Source: Salinibacterium sp. PAMC 21357
GTDB taxonomy: Bacteria; Actinomycetota; Actinomycetes; Actinomycetales; Microbacteriaceae
Direction: 5' to 3'
Assembly (NCBI RefSeq): GCF_000247645.1
Contig: NZ_AHWA01000002.1
Location: 248,001 to 312,000, forward strand
Length of the DNA: 64,000 nt
Of the stretch, positions 7,550 to 16,020 are shown piece after piece. The notes under the pieces are model-generated. The model saw only the letters and a list, made by a program, of their open reading frames with translations. It searched no databases and was not told the origin of the DNA. Position 1 is the stretch's first letter. Each line of letters starts with the position of its first letter. Position numbers and translations under genes: made by a program.

Positions 7550-8395
7550 TCAACGTGTGCTGATGCTGGCAAACTTGCGCACTGCCAACGGAACAAAAAT
7601 AACCAACATCACGATGATGCCGATGAGCACAGCGAGCACGGGATGCTGCTGCGGCCAGACGTCAGACTGCGCCGATCCCGGTGGAGTGTTGCCGAAGAGT
7701 TCGCGTGCTGCCTGCACCAAAGCTGAGACAGGATTGAGCTCGGCAAAAACACGCAATGGGCCGGGCAACGTCCCTGCGGGCACAAAAGCGTTGGAGATGA
7801 ACGTGAGGGGAAAGAGCACCAAGAACGAGACGTTGTTAATGACTTCAGGACTGCGCACGCTCATGCCGATGAAAGCCATAACCCACGAAAGTGCGTAAGC
7901 AAACAGCAGCAGAAGCGCAATTGCGGCGATTGCCTCCAACGGGCTTGATTTGATGCGCCACCCGACGATAAGCCCGGTGGACATCATGACAATCATCGAA
8001 ATCGAATTAATGAGAAGGTCACCATTCGTGCGCCCGACCAAGACAGCCGATGGGCTCATGGGCAGCGTGCGAAAACGGTCGATGATTCCGTCTTTGAGAT
8101 CCTGAGCCATTGCCGAGCCTGAATACGTGGAACCGAAAACAACGGTCTGCGCAAAGATGCCGGCCATGATGAATTCTTTATAAGAGCTGCCAGGAATGTC
8201 GATGACGCCGGCATAGACATAGGTGAACAGAAGCACGAACATAATCGGCTGCAGCGTCGTGAATACCAAAATATCAGGCACACGTTTGATCTTGATGAGG
8301 TTGCGACGAGTGGTGATCCACCCGTCATTGAGCCACGCCACAACCGGCGATGACGTAGTCGGGTATGGTGTCTTTTCACGAACCGAGGTGCTCAT
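7550..8395 (-). CDS. ABC-2 type transporter permease (DrrB-like)
   Basis: Membrane subunit of an ABC exporter, 281 residues with about six hydrophobic segments. The segments PIMFVLLFTYVYAG, KDGIIDRFRTLPMSPSAVLVGR and SFLVLFPLTFISNAFVP are typical of the daunorubicin-resistance/NodJ-type ABC-2 permeases. The EFIMAGIFAQTVVFGS region is the usual second helix. Its start codon overlaps the stop of the ATPase gene by four bases (ATGA), so the two are translationally coupled and form one exporter. The substrate (drug, lipid or polysaccharide) cannot be read from the sequence. Confidence 0.9.
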   Translation of the reverse strand: MSTSVREKTPYPTTSSPVVAWLNDGWITTRRNLIKIKRVPDILVFTTLQPIMFVLLFTYVYAGVIDIPGSSYKEFIMAGIFAQTVVFGSTYSGSAMAQDLKDGIIDRFRTLPMSPSAVLVGRTNGDLLINSISMIVMMSTGLIVGWRIKSSPLEAIAAIALLLLFAYALSWVMAFIGMSVRSPEVINNVSFLVLFPLTFISNAFVPAGTLPGPLRVFAELNPVSALVQAARELFGNTPPGSAQSDVWPQQHPVLAVLIGIIVMLVIFVPLAVRKFASISTR

Positions 8396-9417
8396 CGCTG
8401 TGCCTTCCTTGCTGATGTAGCTTTCTGCGGCGGTGAAGTCGATTCGCTATCCGTGGCATCGTCAGCGCTTGCCGTATGGCCGGTGATTTTCAAGAACACA
8501 TCATCGAGCGTTGGCCGACGCATTCCCGCGTCATAAAGCTGGATGCCCCGGTGGGCGAACTCACTAAGAATGAGTTGCAGGGCGGCGGGGGCATCTTCTG
8601 CGTTGACGGTGAGGCCGCGCCCGTCAATACTCACGGCAGGTTCGGTTGAGCCGAAGCGGGTAAGGATTTCGTGGGCGGCGGCCGAATCATCCGTCGAAAC
8701 CAAGCTCACCTCAACACGCTGACCGCCGATCGAGGCTTTGAGCTCATCTGATGTGCCCTTAGCGATGACCTTGCCGTCGTCGATGACCGAGATGCTGTCA
8801 GCGAGCTGATCGGCTTCTTCGAGGTATTGGGTAGTCAGAAGCACCGTTGTGCCCTCCCCCACGAGCGTTGTGATGATCTCCCACATTCCGATGCGACTGC
8901 GCGGATCAAGGCCAGTGGTCGGCTCATCGAGAAAGAGCACCGGTGGTCGCATAACGAGGGCGCCGGCGAGGTCGATGCGTCGTCGCATGCCACCAGAGAA
9001 ACCCTTAACAGGGCGATTCTGAGCCTCTGTGAGGTCAAAGATGTTGATCAGTTCACGCGCACGCTCGCGGGACTGTTTTGCCCCCAAGTGATAGAGGCGC
9101 CCGACCATGTCGAGATTCTCAAAACCGGTGAGATTCTCGTCTACGGCCGCGTATTGGCCGGACACCCCGATCATCGGACGGATACGTTCGGGCGAAGCGA
9201 TTACATCAACACCATCGATTGTTGCGCTGCCTGAATCAGGGCGGATGAGTGTTGTCAGCACCTTCACCGTCGTTGTCTTTCCTGCACCGTTTGGCCCAAG
9301 CAGGGCCGTGACTGTTCCTTGGGGAACGACAAGATCGAGGCCATCGAGTGCGTGCACGGGAGCGGCGCCCTTTGGCGTGTAAGTCTTTCTGAGTTCCACT
9401 GCTTCGATAAAAGTCAC
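8392..9417 (-). CDS. ABC transporter ATP-binding protein (DrrA-like)
   Basis: ATPase partner of the ABC-2 permease, 341 residues. Walker A is LLGPNGAGKTT, the signature is FSGGMRRRIDLAGAL and Walker B is [13 protein letters not shown], followed by TTQYLEEADQLADSI. The C-terminal domain (about 230-315) is the regulatory extension of the DrrA type, and a short polar tail ends the chain. I chose GTG 9417 because TATCTT lies exactly six bases upstream (leaderless). An ATG at 9435 would add six residues, and longer extensions run into the LexA site. It diverges from imuA across about 96 bases. Confidence 0.88.
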   Translation of the reverse strand: MTFIEAVELRKTYTPKGAAPVHALDGLDLVVPQGTVTALLGPNGAGKTTTVKVLTTLIRPDSGSATIDGVDVIASPERIRPMIGVSGQYAAVDENLTGFENLDMVGRLYHLGAKQSRERARELINIFDLTEAQNRPVKGFSGGMRRRIDLAGALVMRPPVLFLDEPTTGLDPRSRIGMWEIITTLVGEGTTVLLTTQYLEEADQLADSISVIDDGKVIAKGTSDELKASIGGQRVEVSLVSTDDSAAAHEILTRFGSTEPAVSIDGRGLTVNAEDAPAALQLILSEFAHRGIQLYDAGMRRPTLDDVFLKITGHTASADDATDSESTSPPQKATSARKAQR

Positions 9418-9423
9418 GCAGTA

Positions 9424-9429
9424 AAGATA
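9424..9429 (-). promoter_or_regulatory. -10 element of the ABC exporter operon
   Basis: TATCTT on the minus strand, six bases before GTG 9417. No Shine-Dalgarno sequence lies between, which fits a leaderless transcript. Confidence 0.5.
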
Positions 9430-9487
9430 AATCATGCGTGCGACATCGCAAAGACACGCCGATGAATGTCTTACGCAATTGACACAC

Positions 9488-9503
9488 TCGAACATATGTT
9501 CGA
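9488..9503. promoter_or_regulatory. LexA (SOS) box upstream of imuA
   Basis: TCGAACATATGTTCGA is a perfect palindrome that matches the actinobacterial SOS consensus TCGAAC-N4-GTTCGA in every fixed base. It ends 10 bases before the imuA GTG start and overlaps the presumed -35/-10 region. Repression of the imu cassette by LexA and release on DNA damage is the expected behaviour. Confidence 0.88.
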
Positions 9504-9513
9504 ACATAAACAG

Positions 9514-10365
9514 GTGTCTTCTGCCTCCGCTCACGCCTTTTCAGCAACCGCTGAAGCGTTTTCGAGCGAGTTCTCTGGCCGTGAGCAACCCAGCAATGAA
9601 CCCTCTAACAGCGTGCCTTCTGTTCGAGCAACATCTGACCGGGTAGCCGAGCTGCAATTCCGCATCAGCCAGATGCAGTCGCGAAGCCTCAATACAAAAC
9701 TAATCCCTACCCACCCGGCTATCGGCCAACTGTTGCCCGGTGGTGGCTTGCAGCAAGGCACCGTCTATTCGATCGACAAATCAATGATGCTGCTCATGGC
9801 TTTGCTCGCCCCACCATCTGCGGCAGGATCATGGTGTGCCGTTATTGGGGTACCCGAGTTTGGCCTTGAAGCTGCTGCGCGGTTGGGTGTCAATCTTGAA
9901 CGATTGGTGCTGGTTCCTCATCCTGGTGATCAGTGGCTCGCTGTCACTGCCGCAATCGCCGATGTGATTGATCTGGTGGTCGCTCGACCACCATCGAGGG
10001 CATCCGATTCTGCTGTAGCTCGGTTAGCTTCACGCCTTCGGCAACGAAAATCTACGTTGCTCATGATGGGCTCGTGGCCACAAAGTGAGGCAATGGTGTC
10101 GCTGGGAGAAAGCCGGTGGCACGGAATTGGTGCGGGGCATGGACACCTAGCGGCGCGTGAAGTGACGGTGACAGTGACAAGTAAGAGTGCTGCGCGACCT
10201 CGCAGCGCCCGGCTGTGGCTACCTGACTCTTCAGAAACTATTCGTTCTTATCGCGATCACGAGACAGCCAAGCCAGACCTGACCGTGCTGCCCGATCTGG
10301 TGGCGCTACCTGACCGATCTGCACCGCCAGACCGAACAGCAGTACCCCAGCGAGTCTCGGCATGA
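9514..10365 (+). CDS. imuA: ImuA-like (RecA-fold accessory) mutasome protein
   Basis: First gene of the SOS mutagenesis cassette; ImuA-type proteins are RecA-related accessories of ImuB and DnaE2. This 283-residue protein keeps the hallmark HPAIGQLLPGGGLQQGTVYS near the N-terminus and the hydrophobic LLMALLAPPSAAGSW stretch where RecA has its ATP site, but no intact Walker A. ERLVLVPHPGDQWLAVTAA and the polar Pro/Asp-rich tail follow. I chose GTG 9514 because upstream starts (ATG 9466, ATG 9496) lie in front of or inside the LexA box. A GAACAT hexamer six bases before it could serve as -10. It overlaps imuB by four bases. Confidence 0.82.
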   Translation: MSSASAHAFSATAEAFSSEFSGREQPSNEPSNSVPSVRATSDRVAELQFRISQMQSRSLNTKLIPTHPAIGQLLPGGGLQQGTVYSIDKSMMLLMALLAPPSAAGSWCAVIGVPEFGLEAAARLGVNLERLVLVPHPGDQWLAVTAAIADVIDLVVARPPSRASDSAVARLASRLRQRKSTLLMMGSWPQSEAMVSLGESRWHGIGAGHGHLAAREVTVTVTSKSAARPRSARLWLPDSSETIRSYRDHETAKPDLTVLPDLVALPDRSAPPDRTAVPQRVSA

Positions 10366-11978
10366 CTCCTGCAGCGCTTTCTGGCGCGCTCCCGGTTTCG
10401 CACTTGCCGCTGCCCGAATCTCTCCCCCGTGTTCTCGTGCTGTGGTGCCCTGATTGGCCAGTGGTGGCGGCCAGACAGCATGAGAAGTTACCAGCGGATG
10501 CTCCACTGGTGCTCACCGAGAAGGGGCTCGTTTTCGCGGCCTCTGCTTCTGCTCGCGCTGAAGGGGTCACCCGGGGGCTCAGGCTCCGGGAGGCGCAGTC
10601 ACGGTTTCCTGGTCTCATCGATCGTGCCTATGATCCTGCTCTCGATAGTCGCGCATTCGAGCCGGTCATCGCTGGCATCGAAGAATTAATTCCCGGAGTG
10701 CAATTGCTCCGGCCGGGCATGTGTGCTGTGCGGGTGCGTGGTGCAGCCCAGTATTACGGCGGCGAGAAGGCTGCCGCGCTCACCGTCATCGGCCGCGTTA
10801 ACGAGATTGCTTCCGCTGACGCCCGTGTGGGTATTGCTGATGCTCTTTTCACCGCGGTGCATGCTGCACGCAGCACCATCGGCACAGATCCGCGCTCTCG
10901 TTCTTGGTATGCGCGAATTATTGCTGCCACGAAGTCTGCAGAGTTTCTGGCACCACTACCGGTCGCGGTTCTTGATGAGCCTCACATCGTGACGTTGCTG
11001 ATAAAGCTGGGCGTCTCCACTCTTGGCGATTTTGCGCAGTTAGAGGCCACCGATGTGCGCACTCGTTTTGGGGAGCTTGGCGCCCGACTACATTCGTTGG
11101 CAAGGGGTCGCGATCCTCAAGCTTTTATCGCTCGCACTCCTCCGCTTGATCGTGACGTGGTCATCGATTTTGAGCCAGCGCTCGACAGAGTCGACCAAGT
11201 TGCTTTTGGGGTTCGCAGCAGAGCCGATGACTTTATTGAGGGCTTGGTTAGTGCCCAACTGGTTGCTACGGCGATCCGCATTGAACTCGATTCTGACTCG
11301 GGTGAGATCGCAGAACGAGTGTGGCTGCATCCCCGGTCATTCTCTTCCGCCGATGTTGTTGATCGGGTTCGTTGGCAAGTGCAAGGCTCGAACCTTATTG
11401 AGGCAGGGCTCAGCTCGGGAATCACCCGTGTGCGCATTTCGCCGGAAACAGTGGAACCGATCGGCAACCACGAAACGGGGTTGTGGGGGTCAGGGTTTGA
11501 GCCGCGCATCCACCACGGACTCTCTCGAGTGCAAAGCATGCTCGGGCATGGTGCGGTGCTCGTGCCAACCGTGCAAGGCGGGCGCACGCTGCAGTCACGT
11601 CAGCATCTCACCGCTTGGGGCGATCGCAACGTGGGCGAACGTTCGACACAACGACCGTGGCCAGGAGCATTGCCCGCTCCCCTGCCGGGAACAGTTTTTT
11701 CGTCACGTCATGCCGTGCATGTTTTTGCGCACGATGGGAGCACCGTTTCTGTGGATGAGCGGGGGCAGATGGCGGCAGAACCCGCCAGTTTCGCTACCAG
11801 CGATTCGCGTTCCCGCACACTCACGGCTTGGGCTGGTCCTTGGCCATTAACGGAGCGGTGGTGGGAGACCGCGGCATCCGGTCTCTCTTGGCGTTTTCAG
11901 GCCGTCGACGACACCGGATGCGCCTGGTTATTGGTGCTCGACGATGGCGGTTGGTGGGCTGAGGCGAGGTACGACTAG
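10362..11978 (+). CDS. imuB: ImuB, inactive Y-family polymerase homologue
   Basis: Hub of the ImuA/ImuB/DnaE2 mutasome; it links DnaE2 to the beta clamp but lacks polymerase activity. The 538-residue protein follows the Y-family plan, with the N-terminal segment PRVLVLWCPDWPVVAARQ where Pol IV has the catalytic VDMDAFFASVE, so the first acidic residue is lost, as is usual for ImuB. RGLRLREAQSRFPGL, LGVSTLGDFAQLEATDVRTRFG (helix-hairpin-helix) and the LARGRDPQAFIARTPP segment are recognisable. The C-terminal part (380-538) is Trp-rich, including WPLTERWWE. It starts with ATG overlapping imuA, and a 93-base gap separates it from dnaE2. Confidence 0.9.
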   Translation: MTPAALSGALPVSHLPLPESLPRVLVLWCPDWPVVAARQHEKLPADAPLVLTEKGLVFAASASARAEGVTRGLRLREAQSRFPGLIDRAYDPALDSRAFEPVIAGIEELIPGVQLLRPGMCAVRVRGAAQYYGGEKAAALTVIGRVNEIASADARVGIADALFTAVHAARSTIGTDPRSRSWYARIIAATKSAEFLAPLPVAVLDEPHIVTLLIKLGVSTLGDFAQLEATDVRTRFGELGARLHSLARGRDPQAFIARTPPLDRDVVIDFEPALDRVDQVAFGVRSRADDFIEGLVSAQLVATAIRIELDSDSGEIAERVWLHPRSFSSADVVDRVRWQVQGSNLIEAGLSSGITRVRISPETVEPIGNHETGLWGSGFEPRIHHGLSRVQSMLGHGAVLVPTVQGGRTLQSRQHLTAWGDRNVGERSTQRPWPGALPAPLPGTVFSSRHAVHVFAHDGSTVSVDERGQMAAEPASFATSDSRSRTLTAWAGPWPLTERWWETAASGLSWRFQAVDDTGCAWLLVLDDGGWWAEARYD

Positions 11979-12071
11979 TGAACGTGCAATCGATAAATGT
12001 GAAATTGCTCGGCGTGAAACTGCCGGGTGTGAGCCGCGGGTGCCGCGGGCACCGTTTGAGTGAGGTGTGCG

Positions 12072-15000
12072 ATGGCTTGGTCTAATCCGCCGATTCCTTG
12101 GCACCAGCTGGAGCGCACGCTATCAGGCTTTGGTACGGTCACTCCCCTTGGCGAAGCCGGCGACGGGCGCGCTATGTCTTTGGTGTCGAGCAAGCGTGCA
12201 CCTTATGTCGCACCGACTGCGCAGCCGGATACAGCACCAGATGCGCAACAGGATGGGCTACCCAACGGCTCGGAGCCAGCATCCGCCCCAGCCGTTGAGG
12301 TCGTGCCCTACGCCGAGCTCCATGCACATTCGAGTTTCAGTTTTCTTGATGGCGCGAGCATGCCAGAAAAGCTGGCCGAAGAAGCAGCGCGCTTGGGGCT
12401 CACAGCTCTTGCCCTTACCGACCATGACGGGCTCTACGGCATTGTGCGCATGGCAGAAGCTGCGGCCGAATTAGGTCTCTCGACCATTTTCGGCGCTGAA
12501 CTTTCTCTGGGCTTGACGGGCCCGCAGGCAGGTAATGCTGATCCGGAAGGTGACCACCTGGTGGTACTCGCTCGCAAAGAGCAGGGGTATCACCGGCTCG
12601 CGCTGGCTATTACGCGCGCTCAACTCGCCGGTGGCGAAAAAGGCCGACCGCAGTATGACCTGCACGAGCTGGCGGAACTAGCTCAGGGTGACTGGTTTGT
12701 GTTGACCGGATGCCGCAAGGGTGCTGTGCGTCGAGCGCTCTATGGTGCACAACCTAATTCGGCTCCCACGCGGGAGTCGATGGTTGCTGCGGGAAAAGAG
12801 CTTGACCGCTTGAGCGAGTTTTTTGGCCACGAAGCCGTCATTGTCGAACTCTTCGATCAGGGGTACCCTCTCGATTCCGCATACAACGATGCCCTCTATT
12901 CTCTTGCCGCTGATCGTGGCCTTCGTGTGGTCGCGACGTCAAATGCTCATTACGCAACGCCCCGCCAACACCACTTGCATTCGGCAATTTCTGCCGTGCG
13001 GGCTCGCCGCAGTCTTGATGAGATGGATGGCTGGCTTCCGGCTGCCGGCTCCGCTCATTTGAGGTCGGGCGCTGAGATGGCTGCACGTTTCGCTCGTTAT
13101 CCGGGGGCAGTAGCCGCGACGGTTGATATTGCGAACGAAGCTGCTTTCGAACTGCGACAAGCAAAACCGGCCCTTCCTGATCAGGACGTTCCCGTGGGGC
13201 ACACGCCGGCGAGCTGGCTGCGCGAATTAACCTGGGCGGGGGTTGCTGACCGCAAAATTGATCTCTCTGAAGAGAATCGTTCCCGTATCCAGCGCGAACT
13301 TGATGTGATCGAAGAGAAAAACTTTGCGGGCTATTTCCTCATCGTGCACGACATCGTGGCGTTTGCTCGTGGTCGGGGAATCTTGTGTCAGGGGCGCGGC
13401 TCGGCGGCCAGTTCGGTGGTCTGTTATCTCCTCAAGATCACGGCGGTTGACCCCCTCCGCTACAAGCTTCCGTTTGAGCGGTTTATCTCGGCGATGCGTG
13501 AAGAAGAACCCGACATCGATGTCGACTTCGACTCTGAACGTCGAGAAGAAGTCATCCAATATGTTTTCGAACGCTACGGCCGTGAGAATGCGGCCCAGGT
13601 GGCCAACGTCATCCAGTACCGTCCGCGATTTGCTGTACGCGATATGGCGAAAGCGCTCGGCTACAGCGCCGGCCAGCAGGATGCGTGGTCGAAACAAATG
13701 GAACGGTGGGGTTCTGAGGTTTCAGGAATCGACCACGACATTCCCGATTCGGTCTTGGACCTTGCCAAGCAGGTGATGAAGTTTCCCCGCCATTTGGGTA
13801 TCCATTCGGGCGGAATGGTGCTCACGCAGCGCCCAGTGGGTGAGGTCGTGCCCATTGAACATGCCCGTAAAGAGAAGCGCACGGTGGTGCAGTGGGATAA
13901 AGATGACTGTGCGTGGATGGGGCTGGTCAAGTTCGATCTGCTCGGCCTCGGCATCCTCTCGGCGATGCAGTACAGCTTCGACCTCGTTGATGAAGCCTTA
14001 GGTGAACGCTGGGATCTCGCGACAATCCCTGCCGAAGAACAGGGCGTTTATGACCAGTTGTGTCGCGCGGATGCCGTTGGTGTTTTTCAAGTAGAGAGCC
14101 GCGCCCAAATGGGGTTGCTCCCGCGCTTGCAACCGCGCGAGTTCTATCACTTGGTGGTCGAGATTGCGCTGGTACGCCCCGGTCCGATTCAGGGCGGCGC
14201 CGTTCACCCCTATGTGCGTCGAAAGATGGGTGCCGATCCGATTACGTACTTGCATCCCAATCTGGTCGAGCCGCTCGAGCGCACCCTAGGGGTGCCAATC
14301 TTTCAGGAGCAGCTGATGCAGATTGCGGTGGCGGTTGGTGGTTGTTCAGCCGATGATGCTGACCTGCTTCGGCGGGCCATGGGCTCTAAGCGCGGCATCG
14401 AACGTATCGACAAGCTGCGGTCGAAGCTCTATACGGGAATGGCGAGCAACGGAATCATTGGCGTGGATGCCGACCGCATCTACGAAAGTATTCAAGCGTT
14501 TGCTGGTTTTGGTTTTGCCGAAAGCCATGCCCTCAGCTTCGGTCTGCTTGTCTACGCCAGTGCGTGGATTCGCCTGCACTACCCCGCCGCATTTCTTGCC
14601 GCTCTATTGCGGGCACAGCCTATGGGGTTCTACTCACCGCAGACGTTGGTGGCGGATGCTCGACGTCACGGTGTGCAGGTGCGTGGCCCCGACATCCAGC
14701 GGTCGGGAGTCTTTGCTGTGCTTGAGCAGCATTCTGAGAGCACAGCACCTACCGGAAACCCTCGCTGTGTGGAGCACGAGCAGCCTCCGGTTGGTCCTTT
14801 TGATCGCTCTGCTCATTTCGATACAGATGACCATCGACGCGATGGCGCCTTTGCTGTGCGTCTTGGTTTGGATGAGATTAAGGGCATTGGTACGGCTATT
14901 GCCGAGAAGATTGTCGTGGAGCGTGGTTCTGGCAAGTTCCTGTCGATGAATGATGTGGTGCGTCGTGTCGGGCTCACCACGAAGCAGCTCGAGGCGCTGG

Positions 15001-15551
15001 CAGCAGCGGGCGCCTTCGAATCTTTGGGGATGACGCGGAGAGAGGCGCTCTGGAATGCAGGCAATGCCGCCCACGACCGAGAAGAGTATCTGCCCAACAG
15101 CATGGTCACAGTTCAGCCGCCGCTATTTTCGTTGGCGACCGAGTTCGACCAGCTGATGGCTGATCTGTGGGCAACAGGGATTTCGCCAGAAAGTCATCCG
15201 GTAGCTCACATTCGTCAAGCCCTGACTCAGCGTGGGGTTCTGTCTGCTGCTGACCTCACGGTTACTGAGTCTGGGCGCCGTATTGAGATCGGTGGCGTTG
15301 TCACTCACCGGCAGCGCCCGGCAACAGCCAGCGGAATCACCTTTATGAATATCGAGGATGAGACGGGGCTGATCAACGTAATCTGCAGCGTGGGCGTGTG
15401 GGGGCGGTACCGCAGGGTCGCGCGTGACAGTGCTGCGCTCATCGTTCGCGGCATTGTTGAGCGGTCCGCGGATGGGGTCATCAATGTGCTCGCCGACCGT
15501 TTTGAACCGCTTTCTGGGCTCCCCCGCACGCAATCTCGTGATTTTCAGTAA
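12072..15551 (+). CDS. dnaE2: Error-prone DNA polymerase III alpha subunit DnaE2
   Basis: C-family polymerase for SOS-induced translesion synthesis. The start ATG 12072 gives the typical MAWSNPPIPWHQLERTLSGF start of actinobacterial DnaE2; a GTG at 12060 is less likely. The 1159 residues include a PHP domain (YAELHAHSSFSFLDGAS, ALTDHDGLYG), the palm with PDIDVDFDSERREEVI, fingers ending near FGFAESHALSFGLLVYASAW, a helix-hairpin-helix region (LDEIKGIGTAIAEKI) and a C-terminal OB fold (TFMNIEDETGLINVI). The catalytic acids DIDVD are present. Third gene of the LexA-controlled cassette. Confidence 0.95.
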   Translation: MAWSNPPIPWHQLERTLSGFGTVTPLGEAGDGRAMSLVSSKRAPYVAPTAQPDTAPDAQQDGLPNGSEPASAPAVEVVPYAELHAHSSFSFLDGASMPEKLAEEAARLGLTALALTDHDGLYGIVRMAEAAAELGLSTIFGAELSLGLTGPQAGNADPEGDHLVVLARKEQGYHRLALAITRAQLAGGEKGRPQYDLHELAELAQGDWFVLTGCRKGAVRRALYGAQPNSAPTRESMVAAGKELDRLSEFFGHEAVIVELFDQGYPLDSAYNDALYSLAADRGLRVVATSNAHYATPRQHHLHSAISAVRARRSLDEMDGWLPAAGSAHLRSGAEMAARFARYPGAVAATVDIANEAAFELRQAKPALPDQDVPVGHTPASWLRELTWAGVADRKIDLSEENRSRIQRELDVIEEKNFAGYFLIVHDIVAFARGRGILCQGRGSAASSVVCYLLKITAVDPLRYKLPFERFISAMREEEPDIDVDFDSERREEVIQYVFERYGRENAAQVANVIQYRPRFAVRDMAKALGYSAGQQDAWSKQMERWGSEVSGIDHDIPDSVLDLAKQVMKFPRHLGIHSGGMVLTQRPVGEVVPIEHARKEKRTVVQWDKDDCAWMGLVKFDLLGLGILSAMQYSFDLVDEALGERWDLATIPAEEQGVYDQLCRADAVGVFQVESRAQMGLLPRLQPREFYHLVVEIALVRPGPIQGGAVHPYVRRKMGADPITYLHPNLVEPLERTLGVPIFQEQLMQIAVAVGGCSADDADLLRRAMGSKRGIERIDKLRSKLYTGMASNGIIGVDADRIYESIQAFAGFGFAESHALSFGLLVYASAWIRLHYPAAFLAALLRAQPMGFYSPQTLVADARRHGVQVRGPDIQRSGVFAVLEQHSESTAPTGNPRCVEHEQPPVGPFDRSAHFDTDDHRRDGAFAVRLGLDEIKGIGTAIAEKIVVERGSGKFLSMNDVVRRVGLTTKQLEALAAAGAFESLGMTRREALWNAGNAAHDREEYLPNSMVTVQPPLFSLATEFDQLMADLWATGISPESHPVAHIRQALTQRGVLSAADLTVTESGRRIEIGGVVTHRQRPATASGITFMNIEDETGLINVICSVGVWGRYRRVARDSAALIVRGIVERSADGVINVLADRFEPLSGLPRTQSRDFQ

Positions 15552-15707
15552 GAGCTACTTCATTACCGTTGTGTGAACTTAATGAAATACATGACGCATG
15601 CAGCGCCATACTGATATAGCCTTATGGAATCGTTCATGTTCTATACAAGGCATGGATGCGGCCTCGACTGTCGGGGCCTGATAGAAACGCTCCTGGAGGA
15701 GTTTTAA

Positions 15708-15911
15708 ATGGCACTAGGTACCGTCAAGTGGTTCAACGCAGAAAAGGGCTTTGGCTTCATCGCCCCCGAGGACGGAAGTCCTGATGTGTTCGCCCACTAC
15801 TCGGCCATCGCAACAAATGGCTACAAGTCGCTCGACGAGAACCAAAAGGTTGAGTTTGACATCACACAGGGTCCCAAGGGACCCCAGGCGGAGAACATCC
15901 GCCCCATCTGA
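15708..15911 (+). CDS. Cold-shock protein, CspA family
   Basis: A 67-residue single cold-shock domain that binds single-stranded RNA and DNA. RNP1 is KGFGFI and RNP2 is VFAHYSAI; the start [18 protein letters not shown] is near-identical to actinobacterial CspA proteins. A strong GGAGGA ribosome site lies seven bases before the ATG. The 156-base gap upstream holds a TATACA hexamer at 15642-15647 that could be the -10, giving a leader of roughly 55 bases. A terminator follows the stop codon. Confidence 0.95.
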   Translation: MALGTVKWFNAEKGFGFIAPEDGSPDVFAHYSAIATNGYKSLDENQKVEFDITQGPKGPQAENIRPI

Positions 15912-15930
15912 TCTTGATAGTTCAGTAACG

Positions 15931-15963
15931 AAAACGCCCTCGGTCCTATACCGGGGGCGTTTT
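15931..15963 (+). terminator. Terminator of the cold-shock gene
   Basis: AAAACGCCC (15931-15939) pairs with GGGCGTTTT (15955-15963), extended by CGG/CCG and a G-T pair around the loop TCCTATA. The 3' arm ends in TTTT followed by CTTGTT. It can act on both strands. Confidence 0.85.
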
Positions 15964-16020
15964 CTTGTTAACAAGCAGCGTGAGTGTCGGCTTTGCGGCG
16001 AAGCTCAGCGATCCCCCGTT

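Noticed and set aside
11978-12088. Tiny frame between imuB and dnaE2
   Set aside because: About 36 codons, overlapping the dnaE2 start, with no ribosome site and a composition unlike a protein gene.
15964-15975. Palindrome CTTGTTAACAAG after the cold-shock terminator
   Set aside because: A short, A/T-rich palindrome in a terminator tail; it has no link to a promoter.
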